Source: JBOHNM01 sp050730675
Lineage (GTDB): Bacteria; Planctomycetota; Phycisphaerae; Phycisphaerales; UBA1924
Assembly (NCBI GenBank): GCA_050730675.1
Contig: JBOHNM010000019.1
Coordinates: forward strand, 1 to 36,293
Direction: 5' to 3'
DNA: 36,293 nucleotides
In this document: piece by piece, positions 7,949-15,106 of the stretch
How the letters are laid out: each line of letters begins with the position of its first letter
Numbering within the stretch: the first letter of the stretch is position 1
Translations under genes and position numbers: made by a program
Notes under the pieces: model-generated
Told to the model about the DNA's origin: nothing
The model's database searches: none
The model's input: only the letters and a program-made list of their open reading frames with translations

Positions 7949-8395
7949 TCAGTTGGTGCAACCGGCGAAGAAGAGCTGGAGGTAGAGGACCAGGTCGTCA
8001 ACGGTGAGCTGACCGTCGGGGACGGGGGCGCCGCCCTGCTGGGCGATGTCCGCGACGGCGAGGATGTTGCCGAAGAAGCAGTTGAGGAAATAGACGAGGT
8101 CGTCCACGGTGAGCTGGGCGTCGGGGCCGGGCGTGCCGCCGAGGGTGGCGACGTCGGCCGGGCCGCAGGCGACGGTGACGACGCACCAGAAGCCGGAGCA
8201 GATGGAGGTGGGGCCGCCGTCATCGGCGGGGCCGGTGATGGGCTGGGCGATGGTGCCGGTTAGGGTGATGTTGCCACCGACGGAGGTTTCGCCTCCGGCG
8301 CCGATGACACTCTTGTCCATGCTCATCTGTGCGAGGGCATTGGACGACACGGCGGACGCCACGAGGGCGGCCGCCGCCACGAGTTTGAAAACCAT
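7949..8395 (-). CDS. Small secreted protein with C-terminal GC-type dockerin module
   Basis: 148 aa. Signal peptide at residues 1-23 (VFKLVAAAALVASAVSSNALA). A middle part of about 50 residues (GGETSVGGNITLTGTIAQP...SGFW) matches the short 'GG-yTLtGTIGQPd...GGFW' segment found in many planctomycete secreted proteins. Two C-terminal dockerin-like repeats follow: GPADVATLGGTPGPDAQ-LTVDDLVYFLNCFFG and ADIAQQGGAPVPDGQ-LTVDDLVLYLQLFFAG. The ATG has GGGAG upstream, and a TAGATT hexamer at 8424-8429 could be its -10. It lies 100 bp upstream of the collagen-like gene on the same strand, so the two may be co-expressed. Function unknown; anchoring or sorting by the repeats is inferred from the family, with no known partner. 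Confidence 0.85.
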   Translation of the reverse strand: MVFKLVAAAALVASAVSSNALAQMSMDKSVIGAGGETSVGGNITLTGTIAQPITGPADDGGPTSICSGFWCVVTVACGPADVATLGGTPGPDAQLTVDDLVYFLNCFFGNILAVADIAQQGGAPVPDGQLTVDDLVLYLQLFFAGCTN

Positions 8396-8538
8396 GCCAC
8401 TTCTCCCGTCAGGAACCGGAGGCGAATCTACAACACTTCCGTGTGCAATGCCACGGACTTTTGGATTTTTGAGCGCGGCGACAGCAAGCCTGCGTGAAGC
8501 TGGGGAGGGTAAATCGCTTTCAGCGGCCCGGGAGTGTG

Positions 8539-9309
8539 TTAGCGGCCGATCAACTTCACATCACGCCAGGCGGGGAACTCGGCGCGCCAGGCGTGAAGCT
8601 GGGCAAGGTCGAGCTGGACCGAGAGGACGCCGGGGGCGGAGCCCAGCTCGGCAAGCGTGTCGCCCTTGGGTCCGATAGCGAAGGAGCAACCTTCATATGA
8701 CAAATGTGGGTCGCGGCCGGCGCGGTTGACGCAGAGCACGATGGCCTGATTCTCGATGGCCCGGGCGGTGGCGAGGGCGCGGCGGTGGAAAGCGCGGGGG
8801 GCGGGCCAGTTGGCGATCACCGTGAAGACCTCGGCCCTGGCGAGCATGCCGAGGCGGAAGAGCTCTGGGAATCGCAGGTCGTAGCAGATGGTGGGGCAGA
8901 TCGTCGTGCCCTCGTGACGGAAAGTACGGACGGTGTCGCCGCCGACGTAGTGCTCGTTCTCGCGCCCGAAGGTGAAGGGGTGGATCTTGTCGTACTCGCA
9001 GATGACCTTGCCGGAGGCGTCGGCGATGGTGCAGCGGTTGAAGGCCTTGCCCGCGGGGCCCATGACGCTGCGCGAGCCGACGAGGGTGATCTTGAGGCGC
9101 GCGGCGGTGCGCTGGAGGTAGTCGAGCGTGCGCCCCTGGGTGTCGGTGGTGACGGAAAGGTTGAAGGAGAAGCCGGTGTCGAAGAGTTCGGGGAGGACGG
9201 CCAGGTCGCCGGGAGAAACGGGCGCCGAGGCGAGCAACGCATCGGCGCGGCGGAAGTTCTCGGCAGGGTCTTCCCAGGCGGTGTCGGGCTGGAGGAGGTG
9301 GGCTTGCAT
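8539..9309 (-). CDS. Carbon-nitrogen hydrolase (nitrilase superfamily, omega-amidase/YafV-like)
   Basis: 256 aa cytoplasmic amidase. The catalytic triad is visible: Glu41 in LPELFDTGF, Lys108 in YDKIHPF, and the nucleophile Cys142 in TICYDLRFPELFR. The spacing and the FTFGRENEHY segment fit the Nit2/YafV omega-amidase group, which deaminates alpha-ketoglutaramate and alpha-ketosuccinamate in metabolite repair. Substrate is inferred. No Shine-Dalgarno precedes the ATG. Instead a TACTGT box ends 8 nt upstream, suggesting a leaderless mRNA. It diverges from maf and stands alone on this strand. Confidence 0.88.
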   Translation of the reverse strand: MQAHLLQPDTAWEDPAENFRRADALLASAPVSPGDLAVLPELFDTGFSFNLSVTTDTQGRTLDYLQRTAARLKITLVGSRSVMGPAGKAFNRCTIADASGKVICEYDKIHPFTFGRENEHYVGGDTVRTFRHEGTTICPTICYDLRFPELFRLGMLARAEVFTVIANWPAPRAFHRRALATARAIENQAIVLCVNRAGRDPHLSYEGCSFAIGPKGDTLAELGSAPGVLSVQLDLAQLHAWRAEFPAWRDVKLIGR

Positions 9310-9317
9310 AGAAGTTC

Positions 9318-9323
9318 ACAGTA
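9318..9323 (-). promoter_or_regulatory. Candidate leaderless -10 box of the amidase gene
   Basis: Minus-strand TACTGT, 8 nt before the ATG at 9309. A weak -35 (GAAACA) sits 17 bp upstream. Transcription would begin at about the start codon. Confidence 0.5.
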
Positions 9324-9479
9324 GACCGAGTTCGAAGTCCTGTTTCAGCGAAGGAGCCAAGGGATCGCAGAGGGCGAGAAAGGCGATGACGCGGCGTTTC
9401 GAACTTCGATTCCTTCGCTGCTCCGTTGACACTCTGTTTGCTGAGCGACAGCAACGGAGCGGCTGGCGTGCCATTTGGG

Positions 9480-9485
9480 TACGCT
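9480..9485 (+). promoter_or_regulatory. Candidate leaderless -10 box of the maf gene
   Basis: TACGCT with 6 nt between it and the GTG at 9492. This supports that GTG over the upstream TTG at 9426. No clear -35. Confidence 0.4.
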
Positions 9486-9491
9486 GGCGGT

Positions 9492-10157
9492 GTGTTCACG
9501 TTTGACGAACGCGTGTGTTGGCCGGGCGCGGGTGGGGGTGCGCGGCGGTTGGTTTTGGCGAGCACGTCGCCGCGGCGGAGAAAGATGTTGAACGAGGCGG
9601 GGGTGGTGCATGCTGCGGTGTCGCCGGGGCTGGACGATGCGGAACTGGGCGTGGGGTGCGGGACGGCGCGGCAGTGGGTGTGTGCGCTGGCGTACCTGAA
9701 GGCGGTGGCGGGGTTCGAGGCAGTGGCCCGCGCGGGGGAGGACGTGCGCGGGGTGGTAGTGCTGGGGGCGGACACGATGGTGATCAAGGGGGAGCGGTTG
9801 TACGGCAAGGCGCGGGACGAGGGGGAGGCGCGGCGGATGATCGAGGAGATGGAGGAGGCGTGGCACGAGGTGGTAACGGGGGTGGCGGTGGTGGAACCGT
9901 TGCCGCAGAGAAGGACGGTGTGGTTCGATGCTGCGCGGGTGTGGGTGGGGCGGATCGGACGGGAAGTGGTGGCGGAGTACACGGCTGGGGGCGGGTGGCG
10001 CGGGAAAGCGGGGGCCTACAACTTGGAGGAGCGCGTGGCGGCGGGGTGGCCGATCCGATGGGAGGGCGATCCGACGACAGTGATGGGGCTGCCGATGACG
10101 AGGCTGATACCACAACTGCGCGCGATGGGGCTGGCGGGGCCGGGAGGCGCGGCGTGA
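9492..10157 (+). CDS. maf: Maf-family nucleoside triphosphate pyrophosphatase
   Basis: House-cleaning enzyme that hydrolyses non-canonical or modified NTPs to NMP. 221 aa from GTG 9492; the frame could start at TTG 9426. Motifs: LASTSPRRRKMLNEAG (substrate-binding loop), VLGADTMV with the catalytic Asp, GKARDEGEARRMI, and GKAGAYNLEER near the C-terminus. The stretch CGTARQWVCALAYLKA corresponds to the usual ...LA..KA helix. The stop overlaps the next gene's start by 4 bp (GTGA), so it heads an operon with a small membrane protein and lpxK. Codons are strongly G-ending. Confidence 0.88.
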   Translation: MFTFDERVCWPGAGGGARRLVLASTSPRRRKMLNEAGVVHAAVSPGLDDAELGVGCGTARQWVCALAYLKAVAGFEAVARAGEDVRGVVVLGADTMVIKGERLYGKARDEGEARRMIEEMEEAWHEVVTGVAVVEPLPQRRTVWFDAARVWVGRIGREVVAEYTAGGGWRGKAGAYNLEERVAAGWPIRWEGDPTTVMGLPMTRLIPQLRAMGLAGPGGAA

Positions 10158-10558
10158 GCGTGTGGGCGTTCGGAGTGCTCGCGGCGACTTCCGGCCCGCT
10201 CGCGCCGGGGTGGGTAGTGGCGCCGGTGTGCGCGCTGGCGATGCTCGCGACGGCGGCGCACGTGTGGGCGGTCCAGCGGGCGGAGATGCCGGCGAGCCGC
10301 AGGCGGATCCGGACGGTGACGGGGCTGGTGCTGCTGGTGATGTGGCCGCTGCTGGGGATTGCGCTGAGCGGTGTGGACACGGCGGACCGGCGGCGGTTTG
10401 TGCTGGTGTGGATGGTGGTGATGGGCCTGGTGGTGATGGCGATCGCGCTGGCGGTGCTGGACATGCTCAACAGCGCGAGGCTGGCGGTGCGGGAGAAACG
10501 GGAACTGATGAAGGCGATGCGCGAGGAGTTGAAGAAGGAAGCTGAAATGAGGCACTAG
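10154..10558 (+). CDS. Small membrane protein of unknown function
   Basis: 134 aa, GTG start overlapping the maf stop by 4 bp (translational coupling). About three hydrophobic helices are visible: residues ~3-38, ~52-75 and ~80-103. They are followed by a charged, probably cytoplasmic, coiled-coil-like tail (REKRELMKAMREELKKEAEMRH). I recognise no family. Its position between maf and lpxK on one transcript suggests an envelope-related role, but that is guilt by association only. A 7-bp tandem repeat starts at its stop codon. Confidence 0.75.
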   Translation: MSVWAFGVLAATSGPLAPGWVVAPVCALAMLATAAHVWAVQRAEMPASRRRIRTVTGLVLLVMWPLLGIALSGVDTADRRRFVLVWMVVMGLVVMAIALAVLDMLNSARLAVREKRELMKAMREELKKEAEMRH

Positions 10559-10578
10559 GGCACTGGGCACTGGGCACT
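10558..10578. repeat. Heptamer tandem repeat GGGCACT x3
   Basis: Three exact GGGCACT copies, flanked by degenerate units AGGCACTA and GGGCGAT. The array starts on the last base of the preceding stop codon and fills most of the gap before lpxK. Confidence 0.85.
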
Positions 10579-10596
10579 GGGCGATAGGAGTTTGCG

Positions 10597-11664
10597 GTGG
10601 CGAGGCGATGGGATATGTTGCGGCGGGTGGTGGGGCCGGTGGTCGGTCCGGTGTACCGGCGCGTGATCGCGGCGCGGAACCGGGGGTTTGATGCAGGGAA
10701 GGGCGTGGAACGGTTGCCGCTGCCGGTGGTGAGCGTGGGAAATCTGTCAACGGGCGGGACGGGCAAGACGCCGGTGGTGGCGTGGCTGGTGCGGCGGCTG
10801 GGGGAGCGCGGGGTGCGGGCGGTGATCGCGATGCGCGGGTACAAGCGCGACGGGGAGGGGAAGTCGGACGAGGCGGAGGAGTATGGGCGGCTGGCGCCGG
10901 GCGTGCCGGTGGTGGCGGACCCGCGGCGCCTGCAGGCGGTGAGCCGGTTCATCGCCGAGCGGGGGATCGCGGAACTGGACGTGGTGGTGCTGGACGACGG
11001 GTTCCAGCATCGGCAACTGCACAGAGATGTGGATATTGTGCTGGTGGACGCGACGCGGAGCCCGTTCGACGACCGGCTGCTGCCCACGGGGGACCTGCGC
11101 GAGCCGGTGGAAAGCCTGGCGCGGGCGGCGGTGGTGATCGTCACACACGCCGAGGCCGTGGGGCCGCAGTTGACACGGGAGCAGTGCGATCGGCTGGAGA
11201 AGATCGCGCCGGGCGCGGTGGTGGCGGCGTGCCGGCACGCGTGGCGCGGGGTGAGCGTAGTGGATGCGAGCAGTGAGCGCGAGGAGCCGCTGTCGTGGCT
11301 GGCATCGCGGATGGCGATGCCGGTGTGCGCGATCGGGAACCCGCATGCGTTTGTGGAGGAGGCGGAGAAGCGGGCGCACCTGGTCGAGGAGATCGTGCTG
11401 CCGGACCACGACCCGTACGCGGAAGGGACGGTGGCGCGGGTGATCTCGGCCGCGAGGGACCGCGGGGCGGAGGTGGTATTGACCACAGAGAAAGACTGGT
11501 CGAAGCTGTCGCGTGTGGACCGGGAGCGGTGGCCGTGCCCGGTGGCGCGGGTAAAGCTGGAGATGAAGTTTGAGTTCGGGGAGGAAGAGGTGATGGGGGC
11601 GGTGATGAAGGGGATTGGGAGCGGGGAGAAAGCTCAAAGTTCAAACTTCAAAGTTCAAGGTTGA
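10597..11664 (+). CDS. lpxK: Tetraacyldisaccharide 4'-kinase LpxK
   Basis: Phosphorylates the 4' position of the lipid A disaccharide precursor at the inner membrane (Raetz pathway). 355 aa from GTG 10597, with GGAG six nt upstream. Walker A GNLSTGGTGKTP at residues 48-59, preceded by the membrane-associating N-terminal helix. LDDGFQHRQLHRDVDIVLVDA is the LpxK signature, and VLTTEKDWSKL lies near the C-terminus. Its presence means this organism makes lipid A and so has an LPS-bearing outer membrane. The last ten or so codons lie inside a 7-bp tandem repeat (11634-11661), so the C-terminal AQSSNFKVQG tail is probably repeat-derived and not conserved. Confidence 0.95.
   Translation: MARRWDMLRRVVGPVVGPVYRRVIAARNRGFDAGKGVERLPLPVVSVGNLSTGGTGKTPVVAWLVRRLGERGVRAVIAMRGYKRDGEGKSDEAEEYGRLAPGVPVVADPRRLQAVSRFIAERGIAELDVVVLDDGFQHRQLHRDVDIVLVDATRSPFDDRLLPTGDLREPVESLARAAVVIVTHAEAVGPQLTREQCDRLEKIAPGAVVAACRHAWRGVSVVDASSEREEPLSWLASRMAMPVCAIGNPHAFVEEAEKRAHLVEEIVLPDHDPYAEGTVARVISAARDRGAEVVLTTEKDWSKLSRVDRERWPCPVARVKLEMKFEFGEEEVMGAVMKGIGSGEKAQSSNFKVQG
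11634..11661. repeat. Heptamer tandem repeat (TCAAAGT-type) overlapping the lpxK 3' end
   Basis: Four units: TCAAAGT, TCAAACT, TCAAAGT, TCAAGGT, then the degenerate TGAGGGA that supplies the lpxK stop codon. The array encodes the last residues of LpxK. Confidence 0.8.
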
Positions 11665-11904
11665 GGGATGGGGATGGCTGGTTGTGCCCAGCCGAACTGG
11701 TTCATCGAGCATTCTGTCGTTCTGATGGGACTCGAGGGTCAGAGCAAAAACACGCATATGTGCACCGCGCTGCCGCTTGAACCCGACGTTAGACTGGTGT
11801 CAGCGTTGGTCCAGGGAGCGATAACTTCGTCCAGGGTGAAGTGTGGCGTACGAACGCACGATGCAAGGGGTTGAGGAGAGTGGCTTCGGTCACTGGGCAT
11901 CACC

Positions 11905-12153
11905 ATGGACAGCGTTTCACCAGTCAATGCCGGCGCGGCGGCCCTTGCGGGGCTGGAGCGGGCGCGTGCGCAGGCGGACGAGGCCGCGGTGCGGATTGCG
12001 GGAGTGTTTGACCCTGAGGCATCGGCGGACATCGGCGATGTGGCCCGCGACAGCGTGGAGCTGACGTCGGCGAACGTCGCGGTGGCGGCCAACGTCAAGG
12101 TGCTGAAGGTGCAGCAGGAGATGATGGGTCAACTGCTGGACCTGATGGGCTGA
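11905..12153 (+). CDS. Mini flagellar-rod-like protein (fused FlgB/C/G-type N- and C-terminal helices)
   Basis: 82 aa. The N-terminal helix (AGAAALAGLERARAQADEAAVRIAGV) resembles the start of rod/hook proteins. The C-terminal part (DVARDSVELTSANVAVAANVKVLKVQQEMMGQLLDLMG) resembles the FlgEFG C-terminal helix pattern 'ELV.m..A..ayeANakV....emlg.LLdl'. The whole middle of a rod protein is absent. Small proteins of this layout exist in other bacteria, with unclear roles. No flagellar genes lie nearby. The ATG lacks a strong Shine-Dalgarno sequence; GAGGAGAG lies ~25 nt upstream. The 240-bp gap before it holds only a weak hairpin (GGCTGG/CCAGCC near 11677). Family assignment is by pattern and is tentative. 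Confidence 0.6.
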   Translation: MDSVSPVNAGAAALAGLERARAQADEAAVRIAGVFDPEASADIGDVARDSVELTSANVAVAANVKVLKVQQEMMGQLLDLMG

Positions 12154-12223
12154 CCGCCGAAGCCGCCACAAGGTCATTGTGACGCGACACGCAGTTGTGC
12201 TCGACATCAATCGAGCGATGCTG

Positions 12224-12643
12224 TTACTTGGGCTCGGGGGAGCTGGAGGTCTTCACCGTTGTTGCTTCGCTGGGGGCGCTGACGTCCTGCCAGGCCCTGG
12301 AGACGACACCGTCCTTGAGCTCGACGAAGGTGGTGGCGACGGTCTGCTCCTTGCTGCCGGCTGTGAGCAGAACGAAGACGTAGGCGCCGCTGCGCTTGGT
12401 GCGGGAGTAGTTGTACTTCCACAGCTGCGAGCCATCGGAGAGGCTGGCCTTGCTGGAGGGCTGGCCGAGGGTGGCGACGACGAAATCCTCCTTGGTCTCG
12501 CCGGGCTTCATCTGGGCGAGGGTCTCGCGCCCGATGTAGGTGCCCGTCACCGTGTCGGACGAGCCGGAGCCGATGAGGCATCCGCCGAGGGTGAGGGTGG
12601 AGAGCGTCAAGAGTGTGCAGGCCGCGAGCGAGCGTGGGCGCAT
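12224..12643 (-). CDS. BamE/SmpA-like outer-membrane lipoprotein
   Basis: 139 aa. The lipobox LGGC at residues 19-22 predicts lipidation at Cys22. The following domain (IGRETLAQMKPGETKEDFVVATLGQPS...LWKYNYSRTK) fits the SmpA/OmlA/BamE fold: start helix, 'G.t...V...lG.P', then beta strands. A role in outer-membrane protein assembly is inferred; many planctomycete proteins with this fold are uncharacterised. GGAGG precedes the ATG with good spacing, and TAGGCT upstream could be its own -10. It is last in the - strand series tonB, secreted protein, lipoprotein. The Ser/Thr/Pro-rich end (SEATTVKTSSSPEPK) looks disordered. Confidence 0.75.
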   Translation of the reverse strand: MRPRSLAACTLLTLSTLTLGGCLIGSGSSDTVTGTYIGRETLAQMKPGETKEDFVVATLGQPSSKASLSDGSQLWKYNYSRTKRSGAYVFVLLTAGSKEQTVATTFVELKDGVVSRAWQDVSAPSEATTVKTSSSPEPK

Positions 12644-12720
12644 GGGAACCTCCGTGCGAAGAGCCTAACCGATGCGCGGGCCGAAGGGAACCGGCATCGG
12701 GGATGTTTTCGCGTCGGGGT

Positions 12721-13614
12721 TTACTTGGATTCGGGCTTGGCCGGTTGCGGAGCGGGTGCCGGAACTGTGGCCGGCTCGGGCTTTTCCGGGGTCGGCGAAC
12801 GCTTCCAGCCGCTGGCGGCTGGAGGAGCGGCCGCGGGTGCGGGCTTGTTTGTTGCCGCGGCCGGGGGCGGGGTCGGTGCAGGAGGTGTTGCGGCTGGCGT
12901 TTCGGACGGTTTGGCCGGGGCGGGCTTGGCGGCCAGCGCCTGCTCCAGACGCTGGGTGATGCGTTTGGCGGCGAAGGCTTCGTCGTTGACCAGGGCGTCG
13001 ATGGTGGCCTGCTGCACAGCGCCGAGCTGGGTGGGCGTCATCGCGACGATGCGGTGGCTGGCAGGCAGGTTCGTCGGGTGGGCGTTGGCGTTGGGGGCGT
13101 TGATCGAGGTGTCCTGGCGGCGCGTGACAAGGTTGCTCTCGGGGCGCATCGTGTCGGCGCGGTGGGAATCGTCCTGAGGGATGCCGCCGACGAGGTAGAT
13201 GGTGCCGGGGGGAACGTCAGCGATGATGTTGCCGTCACCATCCTTGGAATAGACGGACTGCGGGAAGACGGCCATGACGCCCCCCTGCTCTCGCGCGTAC
13301 CAGCCGGCGTACTTGGTGCGCGCGGTGGTGGGGATGCGGTAGAGGCCGGTGAAATCGTTGAAGACGCGGAGATTGGCGAGGGGGAGGCGGCCATCGGCAC
13401 TGAGGTAGTTGATGTCGCCGGCGCCCATGGTGACGCGCTCGAGGTCGGCGCCGATGAGCGGGCGCGAGCCTGGCAGCGTGGCCGCCGCGATGCCGCCGGA
13501 ACCCATCGTACTGGGGCGTGTGCCGGGGGCTAGCTGCGGTTGCTGGGCGGCGGCACCCGCAGCGAGAGCGCCGGCGAGGAGAAGACCCGGGATGTGGGAC
13601 TTGGTAACGGTCAT
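12721..13614 (-). CDS. Secreted proline/alanine-rich protein of unknown function
   Basis: 297 aa. N-terminal signal peptide (HIPGLLLAGALAAGAAAQ). Residues ~25-205 form a compact-looking domain containing GDINYLSADGRLPLANLRVFND, YAGWYAREQGGVMAVF and PPGTIYLVGGIPQDD. The last ~80 residues are a low-complexity Pro/Ala/Lys tail. I do not recognise the domain; it looks conserved rather than spurious. It lies 63 bp downstream of tonB and 77 bp upstream of the BamE-like lipoprotein gene, so it is probably periplasmic or outer-membrane associated. The Pro-rich tail may span the periplasm or bind peptidoglycan or TonB, which is speculation. Confidence 0.75.
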   Translation of the reverse strand: MTVTKSHIPGLLLAGALAAGAAAQQPQLAPGTRPSTMGSGGIAAATLPGSRPLIGADLERVTMGAGDINYLSADGRLPLANLRVFNDFTGLYRIPTTARTKYAGWYAREQGGVMAVFPQSVYSKDGDGNIIADVPPGTIYLVGGIPQDDSHRADTMRPESNLVTRRQDTSINAPNANAHPTNLPASHRIVAMTPTQLGAVQQATIDALVNDEAFAAKRITQRLEQALAAKPAPAKPSETPAATPPAPTPPPAAATNKPAPAAAPPAASGWKRSPTPEKPEPATVPAPAPQPAKPESK

Positions 13615-13677
13615 GGACTGGGTATCGGCTGGGGGCGACAGGCGGGGCGACTTGCGGCGACGGCAGGCCTTGTCCGG

Positions 13678-15039
13678 TCAGTTCAGGAGGAACTGGATGG
13701 TGAGGACGACGGTCGAGTCGGAGCGGTTGGGAAGCTCGCGGAGGGCCTTACCAGCGGCCTGCCAGTTGTAGCAGGCGGTGACGACGGGCTCGTCGATGTC
13801 GGCGGGATACCCGCTGGAGCGGATGATCATGACCTTGCGGACGGTGCCGTCGCGCGCAAAGTGGATTTCCATGACGGGGCTGCGCGGGTTGGCGTAGGTC
13901 TGGGCGTAGAGGGAGTAGTTGGGGCGGACGGTGCGGACCTCGAGTCCCTCGCCGGCATCGACACGCCCGGACTTGTAGAACTTGCCGGTGCGTTTGATGG
14001 TGGCGGCGTCGGTGATGCGGGGGACGCCGGGGGCAGTTGTGTCGGAGGTCTGAGCGGGCGGGGCCAGAGGAGCGGGGACGGCCGCGGCGGGGATTGGAGA
14101 GGTGGCGGGCTGCTCGGGGCGCGGGGCTTGGGCCTGGGCGGGGGTGCGCTCGGGCTGGACGGTGATCTCGCGCGGGTCGGGGGTGGTGCCGATGGTCACG
14201 GCGGGCTGGTTCTTGTCGGCGTTGTCCTTAGAAGCGGCGACGGCGCCGTCCTGCTTGGGGCCGGTGGGGAGCGTGGAGGGAGCTGCGCCGGCCTCGCCCT
14301 CGATCTTCTCCTTCTGCGGGCCATCGGGCAGATCGCTGGGCGCCAGCCGCTTTGGGTCAAGCTCCAGGGGCTTGGGGCCCTCCTGCTCCTTGGCGGCCGG
14401 AGGCACATTTTCGGGTTGGGGCTTGGGCTCGGCCTTCGGGGGCTCGACCTCGGCGGGGAGGCCGGGTCGCGGATTGGGGCTGGCGCCGTCGGGTTTGGCG
14501 GGCATCGGGGCCCGCGAGGGCTCCTCGACGGGCTGAGCCTCGGGGGCTGGTGATGCCGGAGTGGGCTTGGCCGCCTGATCGGGCTGGGCCGCGGCGGGCG
14601 GCGTGGGGATGCCCGCGGGGCCGGACATGCCGCCGTCCTGGGAAAGGGCAGGCTGCTCGACAACGGACTGGCGCGCGGAGTGCTCGCCTTCGGAAACGCT
14701 TTTGATCCAGGCCTTGCTGTCGGGCTTTCCGCCCTCGACGCCAAGAGCGACTTCTTTCTTGGGAGGCTCGACCTCGACCAATTGCGGCTTGGGCTCCTCG
14801 ACGGGCATCGGCGGAGGAGAGGTCTGGTCGGCGGTTTCGGTCGGCGGCGGGATAGGTTCGTCAAGGGGCGGAAGCTTGGCGGGGTCAAAGAGCATGACTG
14901 CGCCGTCGCCCTCGGACTTGGGAACGGCGATGACAGGTGATGACGGCAATATCAGCACGACGCTCAGGATGAGCGCATGGATCGACAGGCTCACGAGCCC
15001 GCCGGTGATCGCGGTCATGCTTTCGCGGTTCCCGGCCAT
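13678..15039 (-). CDS. tonB: TonB-like energy transducer
   Basis: 453 aa. One N-terminal membrane helix (~residues 13-35, LVSLSIHALILSVVLIL), then a long Pro/Lys/Glu-rich periplasmic linker (~40-340). The C-terminal TonB domain runs ~355-453 (SPVMEIHFARDGTVRKVMIIRSSGYPADIDEPVV...TIQFLLN). TonB couples the ExbB-ExbD proton channel to outer-membrane transporters. The linker is about twice the length of the E. coli one. No exbB, exbD or receptor gene is in the window. The ATG has no convincing Shine-Dalgarno but carries a TAGGAT box ending 6 nt upstream. It diverges from nnrE and probably leads a three-gene envelope unit. Confidence 0.85.
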   Translation of the reverse strand: MAGNRESMTAITGGLVSLSIHALILSVVLILPSSPVIAVPKSEGDGAVMLFDPAKLPPLDEPIPPPTETADQTSPPPMPVEEPKPQLVEVEPPKKEVALGVEGGKPDSKAWIKSVSEGEHSARQSVVEQPALSQDGGMSGPAGIPTPPAAAQPDQAAKPTPASPAPEAQPVEEPSRAPMPAKPDGASPNPRPGLPAEVEPPKAEPKPQPENVPPAAKEQEGPKPLELDPKRLAPSDLPDGPQKEKIEGEAGAAPSTLPTGPKQDGAVAASKDNADKNQPAVTIGTTPDPREITVQPERTPAQAQAPRPEQPATSPIPAAAVPAPLAPPAQTSDTTAPGVPRITDAATIKRTGKFYKSGRVDAGEGLEVRTVRPNYSLYAQTYANPRSPVMEIHFARDGTVRKVMIIRSSGYPADIDEPVVTACYNWQAAGKALRELPNRSDSTVVLTIQFLLN

Positions 15040-15045
15040 CAGTGA

Positions 15046-15051
15046 ATCCTA
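15046..15051 (-). promoter_or_regulatory. Candidate leaderless -10 box of tonB
   Basis: Minus-strand TAGGAT, 6 nt before the ATG at 15039. The nnrE -10 box on + is 39 bp away, back to back. Confidence 0.5.
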
Positions 15052-15063
15052 GGGGACACTACG

Positions 15064-15075
15064 CCCCGGCCGGGG
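15064..15075. promoter_or_regulatory. CCCCGGCCGGGG palindrome between divergent tonB and nnrE promoters
   Basis: Perfect 12-bp palindrome centred within two bases of the midpoint between the two -10 boxes, where both -35 regions would fall. It could be a shared operator. It is all G/C, so chance in a GC-rich genome is not excluded. Confidence 0.3.
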
Positions 15076-15090
15076 TGGTCGTTCGGGCGT

Positions 15091-15096
15091 TACACT
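15091..15096 (+). promoter_or_regulatory. Candidate leaderless -10 box of nnrE
   Basis: TACACT, 10 nt before the ATG at 15107. There is no Shine-Dalgarno in the C-rich spacer and no clear -35. Confidence 0.55.
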
Positions 15097-15106
15097 CCCC
15101 CCACAC

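Noticed and set aside
7849..8223. Longer N-terminus of the collagen-like protein
   Set aside because: The extension runs antiphase through the dockerin-tailed gene and gives Ser/Pro/Thr nonsense. A signal peptide follows directly from GTG 7848.
9515..10153. Long + frame ahead of the small membrane protein
   Set aside because: Gly/Arg-rich shadow of maf; the membrane protein starts at the overlapping GTG 10154.
11677..11694. Hairpin GGCTGG/CCAGCC after lpxK as a terminator
   Set aside because: Only a 6-bp stem and no U-tract follows.
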